A stretch of DNA of 64,000 nt, from the NCBI RefSeq assembly GCF_000189255.1, contig NZ_AEVS01000101.1:1-64000 (forward strand), given 5' to 3'. Of this stretch, positions 7,453 to 19,800 are shown piece after piece. The stretch's first letter is position 1. Every line of letters starts with the position of its first letter. The DNA is from Vibrio brasiliensis LMG 20546 (GTDB taxonomy: Bacteria; Pseudomonadota; Gammaproteobacteria; Enterobacterales; Vibrionaceae). The notes beneath the pieces are model-generated. The model saw nothing but the letters and a program-made list of their open reading frames with translations. It was not told the DNA's origin and did not search any database. A program made the translations under genes and the position numbers.

Positions 7453-8661
7453 ATGAATGTTTTATTTGGCTTAATCGGTGTCATCGCCTTGCTTTTGTGC
7501 GCAGTATTACTGTCTGAAAGCCGCCAATCAATTAACTGGAAAACAGTGTCGCGTGCTCTGTTACTTCAAGTCGCTTTCGCAGCGCTTGTGCTCTATTTTC
7601 CATGGGGTCAGGCAGCGTTAACTAGCTTAAGTAGCGGTGTCTCAAGCCTGTTAGGTTTCGCTGATCAAGGGATTGCTTTCCTTTTTGGTGATCTGGCCAA
7701 CACAGGGTTCATTTTTGCTGTTCGCGTTCTTCCTATCATCATCTTCTTCAGCGCTCTGATTTCTGCACTTTACTATTTGGGCATTATGCAAAAAGTTATC
7801 GAGTTTATCGGTGGCGGCATTCAGAAATTCCTCGGTACTAGTAAAGCTGAATCCTTAGTTGCTACGGGTAATATCTTCCTTTCTCAAGGCGAGTCTCCTC
7901 TTTTAGTTCGTCCTTTCCTTTCTCGAATGACTCGTTCTGAACTGTTTGCTGTAATGGCAGGCGGTATGGCGTCTGTCGCTGGTAGCGTACTTGGCGGCTA
8001 TGCAGGCTTAGGTGTTGAGCTTAAGTATCTGATTGCGGCAAGTTTTATGGCGGCTCCAGGTAGTTTAATGATGGCAAAAATCATTGTCCCAGAGCGTGAC
8101 ACTCCAATTGATCAATCAAACATCGAGATGGATCAAGCGCAAGAGAGTAACGTTATTGATGCACTAGCAAGTGGCGCGATGAATGGTATGAAGGTAGCTG
8201 TTGCTGTCGGTACTATGTTAATTGCCTTCGTTAGTGTGATTGCGATGGTCAACACTGGGCTTGAGAGTCTTGGCGAAGTCGTTGGTTTTAGTGGCGTTAC
8301 ACTACAGGCTCTGTTTGGCTACCTATTCTCTCCACTAGCTTGGGTAATTGGCGTACCTTCAAATGAAGTGTTGATGGCTGGTTCGTACATTGGTCAGAAA
8401 ATCGTAATGAATGAGTTTGTTGCCTTTATTGATTTTGTCGAGCATAAAGCACTGCTATCTGAACATAGCCAAGTGATCATCACTTTCGCCCTATGTGGTT
8501 TTGCAAACATCGGTTCAATTGCGATTCAGTTAGGCTCAATCGGTGTGATTGCTCCTGAACGACGTGCAGAAGTTGCAAACTTAGGTATTAAAGCAGTACT
8601 TGCTGGTACATTAGCTAACCTGATGAGTGCCTGTCTGGCGGGTATCTTTATCCTGCTATAA
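7453..8661 (+). CDS. nupC: concentrative nucleoside transporter NupC
   Basis: A 402-residue inner-membrane permease of the CNT family that imports nucleosides with cations. Helices run through the whole length. Family signatures visible are GNIFLSQGESPLLVRPFL (substrate/Na site region), MASVAGSVLGGYAGLG, the following AAPGSLMMAKI, PSNEVLMAGSYIGQK, and FALCGFANIGSIAIQLGSIG. Length matches CNT bacterial members of about 400. The start at 7453 has AGAGGT upstream. It is preceded by a structured leader and a possible CRP site, and followed at once by a terminator, so monocistronic. Works upstream of nucleoside salvage. Confidence 0.95.
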   Translation: MNVLFGLIGVIALLLCAVLLSESRQSINWKTVSRALLLQVAFAALVLYFPWGQAALTSLSSGVSSLLGFADQGIAFLFGDLANTGFIFAVRVLPIIIFFSALISALYYLGIMQKVIEFIGGGIQKFLGTSKAESLVATGNIFLSQGESPLLVRPFLSRMTRSELFAVMAGGMASVAGSVLGGYAGLGVELKYLIAASFMAAPGSLMMAKIIVPERDTPIDQSNIEMDQAQESNVIDALASGAMNGMKVAVAVGTMLIAFVSVIAMVNTGLESLGEVVGFSGVTLQALFGYLFSPLAWVIGVPSNEVLMAGSYIGQKIVMNEFVAFIDFVEHKALLSEHSQVIITFALCGFANIGSIAIQLGSIGVIAPERRAEVANLGIKAVLAGTLANLMSACLAGIFILL

Positions 8662-8684
8662 ATTGTCACCAAATCTGATTCATG

Positions 8685-8714
8685 GCCCGAATAGGAAACT
8701 ATTCGGGCTTTTTT
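8685..8714 (+). terminator. rho-independent terminator of nupC
   Basis: A perfect 10-base stem GCCCGAATAG / CTATTCGGGC (8685-8694, 8699-8708), GAAA loop, then TTTTTT. Confidence 0.95.
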
Positions 8715-8820
8715 GTTGCCTTCGGTTATTGCTAAAAAAATGATTTATAGCAAAGCCCTACGAGTATTTAGGCGTAGGATGAGAGCTCGTTATGAGTACA
8801 AAATTATAAGAGACTGCTTT

Positions 8821-10050
8821 ATGAATGAATTAGTTCAACGTTTTCTGCGCTATGTGGCTTTTAATACTCAATCTAACCCTGCTAACTCGTCGTGTCCGAG
8901 TAGCGAAGGGCAAATGACATTTGCTCAGTTTCTCAAACAGGAGTTAGTCGAATTAGGGCTCAGTGATGTGTCACTCGATTCCAATGGTTATTTAATGGCA
9001 CGACTACCAAGTAATGTTGAATATGAGGTTCCGGCGATTGGCTTTATCGCTCATATGGACACAGCTCCAGATGCCTCTGGTGAGAACGTAACACCGCAAA
9101 TTGTAGAAGATTATCAAGGTGGCGATATCGCGTTAGGTAAAGGTGATCAAGTATTGTCTCCGATTCAGTACCCGGACTTACATAAACTGCATGGCCACAA
9201 CTTGATTACTACTGACGGAACAACGCTACTTGGTGCTGACAATAAAGCGGGCATAGCGGAAATCATCTCTGCCATGGCTGAATTAATTGCTCACCCAGAG
9301 ATCCCTCATGGTGAGATCTGTATTGGTTTTACGCCGGATGAAGAAATTGGTCGTGGTGCCAACCTCTTCAATGTCGAAAAGTTTGGAGCTCAATGGGCTT
9401 ATACCATTGATGGCGGACCTGTCGGCGAACTCGAGTATGAAAATTTCAATGCGACCAGTGCCGATGTGATTTGCCATGGGGTCAACGTTCATCCAGGCAC
9501 CGCGAAAGGCAAGATGGTCAACTCAATGAACATCGCGGCACAGTTCCAGATGATGATGCCAAGTGATGAAACTCCAGAATGTACAGAAGGCTATCAAGGT
9601 TTCTATCACCTTAAATCGGCGAGTATGTCTGTTGCTCGTAGTGAACTAGGCTACATTATTCGCGACTTTGACCGCGAAGGACAACAAACTCGTAAGCAGT
9701 TTATGACGGATAAAGTGGCAGAGTTAAACAGCAAGCTTAAACAGGGTCGGGTTGAGCTCAAATTAACGGATAGTTACTTCAATATGAAAGAGCAGGTGGA
9801 GCCATATCCACACATCATTGAATTAGCAAAACAAGCGATGATTGCCTGCGATGTAGAGCCACAAATCAAACCGATTCGCGGAGGAACAGATGGCGCTCGT
9901 CTATCGTTTATGGGCCTGCCATGTCCGAATATTTTCACAGGCGGATACAACTTCCATGGCATCCATGAATTCATTTCAATTGAAGGAATGGAGCAGGCGG
10001 TGAAAGTTATTGTGACATTGGCAGAGAAAACGGCACTTAACTACCAATAA
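8821..10050 (+). CDS. pepT: peptidase T (tripeptide aminopeptidase)
   Basis: A 409-residue cytosolic zinc aminopeptidase of the M20B family that removes the N-terminal residue of tripeptides. Metal and catalytic motifs are present: [22 protein letters not shown], the [10 protein letters not shown] carboxylate, [18 protein letters not shown], and [16 protein letters not shown] place the start at 8821 ([18 protein letters not shown]), which gives the usual family length near 408; the open frame extends upstream to 8713, but those residues overlap the nupC terminator. A weak AAGAGA lies upstream. It fits the peptide-use theme of the window. Confidence 0.95.
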   Translation: MNELVQRFLRYVAFNTQSNPANSSCPSSEGQMTFAQFLKQELVELGLSDVSLDSNGYLMARLPSNVEYEVPAIGFIAHMDTAPDASGENVTPQIVEDYQGGDIALGKGDQVLSPIQYPDLHKLHGHNLITTDGTTLLGADNKAGIAEIISAMAELIAHPEIPHGEICIGFTPDEEIGRGANLFNVEKFGAQWAYTIDGGPVGELEYENFNATSADVICHGVNVHPGTAKGKMVNSMNIAAQFQMMMPSDETPECTEGYQGFYHLKSASMSVARSELGYIIRDFDREGQQTRKQFMTDKVAELNSKLKQGRVELKLTDSYFNMKEQVEPYPHIIELAKQAMIACDVEPQIKPIRGGTDGARLSFMGLPCPNIFTGGYNFHGIHEFISIEGMEQAVKVIVTLAEKTALNYQ

Positions 10051-10127
10051 CTCTTTGGATAGAACCTGATATTTCATTGAAAATCATATACATTTATAGC
10101 TATGAGAAAATGTATTTGGATATCAGG

Positions 10128-10595
10128 ATGAAAAGGATATTGCTGCTACTAACACATCTTATGTGTCTTGCTATGGGCTTCGCGTTAGGGATCTATGCGT
10201 TGCCCATATTGATCCAACCAGCATCTCCTACTATGCAGCAGGTGCAGAGCATAACGACACAAGCTATCTACACAGGTAGTTTCCAGAAAGACCGCAAAGA
10301 TAGCGACTTCTTACACTGGGGTGAGGGCTCCTTATCCATTAGTGATAATCAGGTCGCGTTTGTCGGCGAGTTAGCCCCAGGCCCAGATTACAAATTGTAT
10401 TTTTCACCAACCTTCGTCGAGACGGAAGCGGATTTTGCTGCCCACAAAGATCAAATGGTTCAGGTTGGTGATGTAAAAAGCTTTGATCGTTTTACGGTCA
10501 GCCTCCCAGAAGGGTTTGATGCGAGTCAGTACAATACGGTGATTGTTTGGTGTGAAACTTTTGGCGAGTTCATCACTTCGGCGCGCTATAAATAA
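10128..10595 (+). CDS. DM13-domain membrane-anchored protein
   Basis: A 155-residue protein starting at ATG 10128 (an upstream in-frame start at 10077 lacks a signal-like start). Residues 1-25 form an uncleaved or lipid-free hydrophobic anchor (MKRILLLLTHLMCLAMGFAL). The rest is a DM13 domain: TGSF start, LAPGPDYKLYFSP, and the conserved Cys-containing VWCETFGEFITSARYK end. DM13 domains are proposed to bind redox cofactors or act in electron transfer, with the conserved Cys important; the true role is uncertain. It lies between pepT and the giant surface-protein operon, 27 bases beyond an uncertain pepT end, so could share its transcript. Confidence 0.8.
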   Translation: MKRILLLLTHLMCLAMGFALGIYALPILIQPASPTMQQVQSITTQAIYTGSFQKDRKDSDFLHWGEGSLSISDNQVAFVGELAPGPDYKLYFSPTFVETEADFAAHKDQMVQVGDVKSFDRFTVSLPEGFDASQYNTVIVWCETFGEFITSARYK

Positions 10596-10803
10596 TTGCC
10601 TTGTAAGACATTTCTGATTAATTGGTCTCACACCTATCTCAAATCTGAGGATTTGGTATTTTTTGCGCCTTAAGGATGTTTTCTGACAGTGCAGTGACAA
10701 TTGATTAGTGCTCAAATTAATAATGCCTAGCTTGCTCAATAGCTGCTAATCAATAAATAAAAACATCATGATGGCAGTAACTAGATAATGGGATAAAACC
10801 GTT

Positions 10804-13800
10804 TTGCTAAACCAGATTTCTTCGAAACTGAATTCGCTTATCGTAGTGCTCTTTACCATGATCTCTATTCAAGCCTATGCGGCTGACATAGAAGTCATCG
10901 TTTCTCCTACTAGCGCGAATTATGAAAATGGTCAGCTGATTGACTATCAGGTGACGGTTAAAAACACGACTGCGAAGACATTTCGAGATGTAGAAATTGA
11001 AGATTTAGTTTGGGACACACTGACTTCTACCGAATCAGGTAGTGGTAAAGCGTTTAGTTCAGTAACTATTACAGCTTCAAACAGCTGGGGATCAAATCCA
11101 GGCTCTTTTGCTGCTAATGATTCGAACTTAACGGTTTCGGACGCAAAACTGTTTCCATTTGGTAGTAATGATTATCTTATTCAGGCCAAAGTGAGTGATG
11201 ATGCTATTGGTCAGATTGAGCTAGGTAAGACAACCGTTCGTGCGGACGTTGATGGCGATGGCAGTTCAGAAGTCTTTGTACCGACTACGCCAAGCATTTT
11301 TACCCCAGTTCCGTATCAATATGAATTAGACCTGTCGGTTGATAAAAGTGAGTATCAAGTTGGTGCTTCGCTAACCTACACCCTGACGGTGACCAATACC
11401 GGTAGTTACCAGGTTCAGGGGCTTGATATCAGTCAGGCGTTTCAGTCATTAGCAGTAGAAAACGTTACTGGCTCAACGTCCTCACCATTTAGCAAGATCA
11501 CGATTAGCGGAAAAAAAACGGGTAGTGATAGTGATCTTGGTAGCTTTGCTACCAGTGGTGATCTTGAAGTTAGTGATGCCAAAATCGCGGTAGGCGGTAA
11601 ACTTACCTATACCATCTCAACGACGGTGGCTGACAACCTAGTCGGTGATATCGTAACTTCAGCAAGTGCTCATACTAAAGATGGTGATATTGAAACTCCT
11701 CAACGAACTACGCCTCCAGTTGAACCTATAGTTAGCATTGAACACTCGATCAACAAAACTTCGCCATATCTAGTCGGTTCTGAACGTGTCTTTACTGTTG
11801 AAGTCAGTAACACTGGTCAGGGCATCGCTTATGGTTACCATGTTAAGCACAACATCAATGAACTGATTTCAGACTTGGGCTTAGGTAATAACCTTAAGTC
11901 AGAACATAACAGTAGCGACCTTTCGGGTAATCCATTTGCTCACTGGAGTGTTGAGGTTACTGATATCGGCGCTAACTCTCAATCGAGCTACAAAGACTTG
12001 GGCTCGCAAACAGATGTGGATTTTGATGATCAGGTTTCAATTTTCCCCAATGAAACGATTACCTACCAGATCAAAGCCAACATTTCGCCTGTCGCAATTG
12101 GTGAAGTTAAAGGCGCTAATGCCGCAATTTTTAATTCAGGCGGCGGTTTAGAACAAGATGCTCAAATCAGCAACATTTTTGGAGCAGAACGTACGCTTAA
12201 CGTAAACGACTCGGAAATCAAAATTGTAAAAACCACCAAAGAGTCTGAGTACATTCCGGGCAATACGGTTGAATACGAGATTAAGGTTTCTAACTCTTCA
12301 TCCAAATATTTTGCCAACGACTTGCAAGTTGTCGATGACTTAACCTGCGTCCAAACTGATATGGCGGCAGGCGCGGGCCAGGGGCAAGCATTTAAACGCT
12401 GGAAGCTGGAACCGGTTAGTGCTGAAGATGATAAGGGGACCGATCACGGTCAGTACAGCTATGGTTCTTGGACTACCTCTCCAGTGACAGTGTCACCAGA
12501 TATTGCGCCAGGTAAGTTTGTCACCTATAAACTGACTGCAGAAGTGAATGAGTCGAGTGTCGGTTTGATTATCGACGATAACCCGGCTTGTAGCGATAAC
12601 GTCACCGAAGAGGGCTCTGGTGTTCAGATGCCAGAAGATAACCTACGTGCGAGCAAAGATGTTGATTCACGCTACTACTCTTCGGGCGATGTACTTACTT
12701 ATACCATTCGTGTCGATAACGATGGTGATGGCTTTGCCGATCAAGTCCATGTAAAGGATGAGATCGACAAGCTAGAGACGATTGATATCTATGGTAAAAC
12801 AATCAAAGCATTTGATAGTTGGACGATTACAGCGCAAGCCTTCAAACAGAGTGGCTCGCCGTCAAGCGCATCAGACACTGGTATCAGCGGTAGCATTAAT
12901 AGCCCTGATATTCTGGATGTAGACGCGACTATCGAACCACATGGTTACATCATCTATACCATTGAAGCTAAGACGAATCCGTTGGCAAACGGTCATATCC
13001 AGAATAGCGTAACGGTTGATGATTCTGTCTATGCTGACCGAGGTTCAGATCCGCGTGATTTCAGTATCAATTTGATCAAAGAAGTTAAAACCAACAATGA
13101 TGCTAACTTCCATTCTGAGCGCACCAGTTATTCGAAAACGGAAAACGAGATCACGTACCGTCTGCGTTTGATTAACAAAGAAGGCAATGGCTACGCGACT
13201 AACGTAAAAGTCAAAGATGCTATCTCATCAATTGAGGCTGGTATTCTTGAACCCGATAACGTAACCAAGAAAGTTTTCTCTTCCTGGACGATCAGTGCGG
13301 AAATCATCTCAGACAACCCTCTGCTTAATGGTAATAGCACTTACACCAATGTCGGTAGCTTTGAAGACAATAAAGATCTGGATACGGTTGCTCAGATCCC
13401 ACCAAATGTTGAAGTGGTTTACACCATCACTGCGCAGATTGACCGCAGCAATGGTGACGAAATTATCTATAAACGAATCGATAATAGTGCCGTGATTGAA
13501 ACCCCAGATTCTGATTCTCAGTCTGGCATGCAAGACGCAGCGGTTGTCTATCCGAAAGCGCCAAATGTGGTGGTGGTTAAGACAACCAAAGAGAATGAGT
13601 TTGTCCCTGGTCAATGGGTAGAATTTGATGTGACGGTTTACAACCGTGGTGCAGGCTATGCGAATGAAGTCAAAGTAAGCGATGACATTGTGGGCATGAA
13701 TGCCTTCTCAGAGTGGACCATTCAACCGATCACCGACAAAAACAATTCACCATTCAAGACGGGTAGCTATCCAGATGTTAAGTCAAACTTCCCTGATAAT

Positions 13801-16800
13801 GGCAACATAGACACACGTATTGACATTGATCCTCAGACCGTTCAGGGGATGGGCTTTGTCACCTATAGAATTCGTGGTCTGGTTAAAAATGACTACAAAA
13901 AAGACGAGATTTCTAACACCGTAGAGATTCACGATCCTGTTAACAATCTTGACCAATCAGCAACGGCTGAAATCGGCGATAGCGGTGACGCGAAGCTAAA
14001 CGTTTCTATCCTTAAAACGGCAGATGTTACCCGCTTCACTCCTGGCGAAGATGTCACCTATTTTATCTATCTTCAGAACAACAGTGAACACAATGCGGAC
14101 AACTTAAAGCTGATTGACCCGCTAAAAGAGATCAAATCGGTGCTTGCTAACCAGAAGAACAATCAGTTTGAGGATTACGAGGACCAGTCTCCGTTTGAAT
14201 ACTGGCAGTTTGACTATGACGATGGTGCAGGGTGGCAGGCACAGACCAATGAAGATTTGGTCTACCCACCTGGCGGTGTTAACGAATCATTTACTCTTGG
14301 TGCTGGAGAAACGCGAACCGTTAAGATCAAAGCTCGTGTAAAGGATAATGTTATTGGTTCACGCAATGGTGCAGGGATATTAGAGCCTATCATTGCCAAC
14401 GATGCCTATATTTTCCGCGACTACAAACAGGTAACGGAAGAGTCACATGTTTCTCACCATGAAATGGAGCGTGTAGACAGTGGCGGTACGACGACGCGTG
14501 AACTACTGGTAAACGGTAAGAAAAGTGCCTTCTATGCTCCGGGTGACACGTTAACTTACAAAGTCAAAGTTAGTTCAAATAACGGTTACTTTAACAACCA
14601 TAGAGTGTCTGAAAACATTAAAGGTGTCAGCGTTCTTCTACTCGATGGAACTAATGCTAACCCGTTTAATGACACCTTCTCTGTTGCCGTAGAAAAAGAA
14701 GATAGCGACGGTGGTGATGGCACTACTGACGGTACTTTAGATGGTGTCGTCAAGGACAACGAAAATATCACCACTACGATCGATGTAGCGGGTGGAGACT
14801 ATGTGCTTTACACCGTAGAAGGTGTGGTACGTGACGATGCGGTTGGTGACATCACTATTGGTGGTATCACGGTTGAACCTTACGACTATCATCTGGCCTT
14901 TACCAAAACCGTCGAGCAGAAAAACTATCAACCTGGTTCAGAGCTTACCTACCACTTAACAATCAAGAATGATGGTAAGGGGGGCGCTTATGATATCCCT
15001 GTTGTTGATACTCTCTCGACGATCAAAGTTGGCTTGATTGATGGTAGCGATGGCTTAGCTTTCCCAAGTGGCTGGACTATTGAACCTAAAGTACTGGGCG
15101 GTAATCCGAACGCTGAAGTCGATCTCGACAAGACTATTGCTGATAACAAAGACATAAGTACTCATGCGTCAATCCCACCGGGCGAGACCATTGAATATGT
15201 CGTGCGTGCACAAGTTAACCCGAATGCGGTTGGCAACATTGTTAACTTACTTAAGGTCGACGGCGATACGGTGAGTGCAGAGTCTAAAGCGGACACTGAG
15301 AAATACGACTTCGAGAAGCATGTCACCAAGATATACGATGTTGATGGCACTACGGAACTGACCGGAGGTTACACTCCAGGTGGCTACATTGAGTACCAAA
15401 TCTTGCTTAAGAACAAGAACAATGTCCACCTAAAGGATGTGCCTGTTTTTGATGATATTGCAGGCATTACGACAGAGTACTTTGATGGAACCACAGGTCG
15501 TGCCTTTACTCAGTGGACAATCAAAACCGATGTCGACAAATCGACACTCTCGAATGCGGGAAGTGTGACTGATAATGCCAACATCGATACTGAATTTGAT
15601 TTGGCAGGCAGTACATTTGATCCGGATGGCACGTTTGTTAAATACACCATCAAAGCTAAGATCTCTGAAAAAGCGGTTGGCTCGATCCAGAACACCGCTA
15701 AGGTAAACAACAAGCATAACCTTCCTTCTGAAAGGGTAGATATGCTGGCTTCAGATGTTCAAAAGCTACACAAGGCATATACAGATGCGAGTTATGCGAC
15801 GCACAAAACGACCTATAACCACACACCAGATGGTCAGAAGGTTGTCTACCATTTGCGTCTCGACAACAAAGGTAAAGGTACAGAGTACGATGCTAGTCTG
15901 ACTGAAACCTTCAGTAAGCTTAAATCGAAGCTGGCGCAGATCGCAGCAGGCCAACCAGACAATCAACAAGGTGTGGTATATCAACCTGCGAGTTGGATAG
16001 TTACGGTTGAAACATCAACTGAAGAGGTGACCGATATCGGGTCGTTTAGCGGTGGTACCGATGTGGATATCGATATTGCTAAACTGTCGATTGCTCCGGG
16101 TGGTTGGATTGACATCAAAGTTGAGTCACAAATCCGTGATGATGCGATGACTGCGGTCACCATTCAGCCTAAATATAACGGGTCTGGTTTTGGTAAATCG
16201 CAAATCAAACCGGAAACCTCAAGTCTGGATGTGAGCAAAGAGATCATCTCAATTGGTGGCAGACCATACTCGAACGGTGATACTTACAAGCCTGGCGAAG
16301 AAGTCATCTATCACTTCACGGTAACCAATACTAAACCTGTCTGGCGCGATAACGCAGTGTTACGCGATATGCTGTCGAACATTACGGTAGAAGTGTTAGG
16401 TGGCAGCGTTACTCAGGCGCTGAACGATACAGAAATTACTCACACCATCACTAATGGTATAGACAGCGATGTCGACACCTATTTACCGTCTTATGACGCC
16501 AACGGTGACTTGGATATTGTTGCCGATATTGCGCCCGGTGAAGAGATCAAGTTCGTAATTAAAGGCACTATTCGATCTGACGCACTCGGTGTTATCGATG
16601 CTAACCAGGCAACGGGTGGCAATAATGAAGTCACGACTCCGGAGATCCCTCCTGTTGCGCCAGATCTCGTATTCGAGAAACTGGTCACCAATACGACAGC
16701 GGATGGTGGTAGTTGTAGCTTCCCATCGGATAGTGGTACCGGCTGTGAATATAACCCAGGTGGTCAGGTGAGCTACACGATTACGGTCGAGAACCGTGGT

Positions 16801-19800
16801 GAAGGTATCGCTAATGACGTTGCTATTATCGACAAACTGAATGCTATCAACACCTCAACAGGTGCTAAGGCATTCAGCGGCTTATCGACCACGATTCTTG
16901 AACAGCCAAGTAGTGACCGATTCTCTATCTCTGGTAATTACGCGGGTAACAAACCGCTTGATGCGACATTCGACTTAATGCCGGGTGACAAAGTGGTATT
17001 TGGTTTGCTAGGGACAGTGGATGCGGATGCAACCGGTACCATTACCAATATTGCTAAAGTTGATGGTCAGGATTCGAACTCAATTGTACTAGGGCAGGGT
17101 GAAGCGGATATTGTAGCCGCTAAGTCAACAGACACCCCGAGCTACACACCGGGTAGCGAAGTACGTTATACCATGTATATCGCCAACCGAGCTGACTCGA
17201 ATGCTGACGTACGTGTTGAAGATGAAATTTCTAAGTTCATGGTCGAGACGGCTGACGGCTCGATGCAAACAGCATTGCAATCCTGGTCGACGACAGCAAC
17301 CTTTGTATCCAACGTAACTGCGGCGCACAATGATGCCAGTGCGATTCAAACCACAGGTGACATTGATGCGATAGTGAAGTTAGGTGCAGCAGGAACAGAG
17401 CCGACTGTGCTGAAAATTGAAGTGGTTGGTAAAGTCAGAGATGACGCGGTTGGCAAGTTCGGTAACACCTTGTATGTCAACAATAAACAGTACGACCTAC
17501 AACAACACTACATCTACCCAGAGTTGGGCGCGCTGAAAGTAACCAAAGAAACGTCATTGTCTCCGGCTCTTTATGCACCGGGTGACTCAATCGGCTTTGA
17601 CATTGTGATTGAAAACACTGGGGCGGGTTACCTGCAAAATGTCAAAGTTGAAGATATCGCGTCGAATATCCGCGCTGATGTGGTAGATAGCTTACTCGCG
17701 GGACCAGTATTCGATTCGTGGGACAAAGCATCAAGCTCAATGACGATTGTTGATCCTTCAGCAAGCAAGACGGTGGTAATTTCGCAAACTGAATTTGACG
17801 CGCCTGATGGCTTTAGTGGTGAGTTTAACTTAGCGCCAGGATCACAGATCCAACTTCATCTGGAGGGGACGGTTAACAGTAACGTGATAGGAGCGATTAC
17901 TAACCGTGTAAACGTCACAGCAGACAATGTTGAGCCTGCAAGTGATGATGCAACATACTTGCCTCTTGATGCGGAAGTGACGGTTTCTAAGAACGTCGAC
18001 AAGAGCGTTTATCAGGCTCAAGACACGCTGACTTACACGATTGTCTTGACCAATACGCAACGCGTTTGGGCGACCGACGTGAAGGTTGAAGATTTCGTTG
18101 ACCGCATTAGTGCTGAAACCATCTATGGCAGCACGATTTCAGTATTTGACCCTGCAACAATTGAAATCAGTGGGGTATCAGCCAACGGAACGACAAACTT
18201 ACCAGCGCTATCGGGTAACTACATTGATAACAGTGTCGATATTGCGCCGCAAGACATTGTCACTATTGCCATTAAAGGTCAGCTTAAGCCTGAAATTATT
18301 GGGGAAGTCCGTAACCTGGTGACTGTCGGGTACGATGGTAAAACACTAGAAGATGATGCAGTTAGCACACCGCTTATTCCGTCTATTGAAGTGACCAAAG
18401 AACCATTCGATCCACTCTACACTCCGGGAGCGGTTAATGGTTTTGAAATCAAAATCGTCAACAAGGACGCGGCATTTGCTAACGATATTGTGTTAGAAGA
18501 CCTCATCTCAGCTGTGATGGTTTCGACTGCAGATGGCGTTGACCGACAGGCATTCAGTCGTTGGACGGTTGACTATTCGGCGAACGATCCAATGACTTCA
18601 GTCGACAGATCGACCTATGGCTGGAATAGCGATATTAATACCAACATCGATTTGGCTCCGAACGATACCATTACCTTCACCATTCAGGGTGAGGTTGATG
18701 CTAAAGCAATTGGCGAGATCGTTAACACAGCGAAAGTGACTTACGATGGCAAAGAGTTCGAGCCAAGCGCGACCATTAAGCCTAAGCCTGCGGATATTAC
18801 GTTAACTAAAACCGCCGACCGCGAGTTTTATCAGGCAGGGCAGAGCGCGCAGTTCGTAGTGACGGTTAGCAATGGTGGTGAAGGCTTTGCCAATGATGTT
18901 GAAATCAAAGACGTCATGAGTGATGTACTTGTTACCCTGGTTGATGGTACTAACGGGACCGCATTTGAAAGTTGGACAATTAAGACAGAGTTGAGTGATA
19001 TCAGTTCTTCCTTGTCATCTACGCCAAGTGGTAACAACCCTGATATTGATACCTTGGCTGATATTGCGCCAAACAGCACGGTGACCTTTACCATTGACGG
19101 CACTGTTAATCGTTATGCGACGACGGATATTGTTAACCAGGCGAGTGTGGACTTTGCTGGTCAACCAACCTTAGATGCTCAGGCGATCATCAAGCATCGT
19201 CCGGTTTCATTGACCCTCGAAAAGTATGTTGGCGAAACTGGCACGGAGACAGAGATGACTTATGAGCCGGGTAAAGAGTCAGTGTTCCGCGTTATTGTTG
19301 CCAACCAGAACGAAGCGTTTGTTGCTGGTATCCAACTTAAGGATTTACTGGCTTCGATGACGGTGGATACGGTCAACGGTGCAAAAGAAGCCGCTTTCTC
19401 TAGCTGGAATATTGAAGTCAACAAGGGTAACGATCTGACTCAGATCTCTCCGGACCCAACTGGCAGCAACAAAGAAGTTGACGCTACTGTTGATCTGGCG
19501 CCTAACGACACCTTAGAGCTTGTGATCACAGGCAAGGTCAATGAATTTGCTAACGGTCAGATCGACAATAAAGCGACCATGGTGATCAACAACAGTGGAC
19601 GTCCTCAGCGCTTTAGCGCAGTGGCAAGTCTGCTTCCAGAGCCTGACAACGTCGTCATTACCGAATCAGCTGACAATCCGATCTACACCGCAGGTCAGCA
19701 AGCGACCTTCCGTATTAATCTGTTTAATGACAGTAAAGGGTTCGCCAACGATATTATCCTGCGAAACGCAATCTCAGGCATGAAGGTTCCAACAAGACCT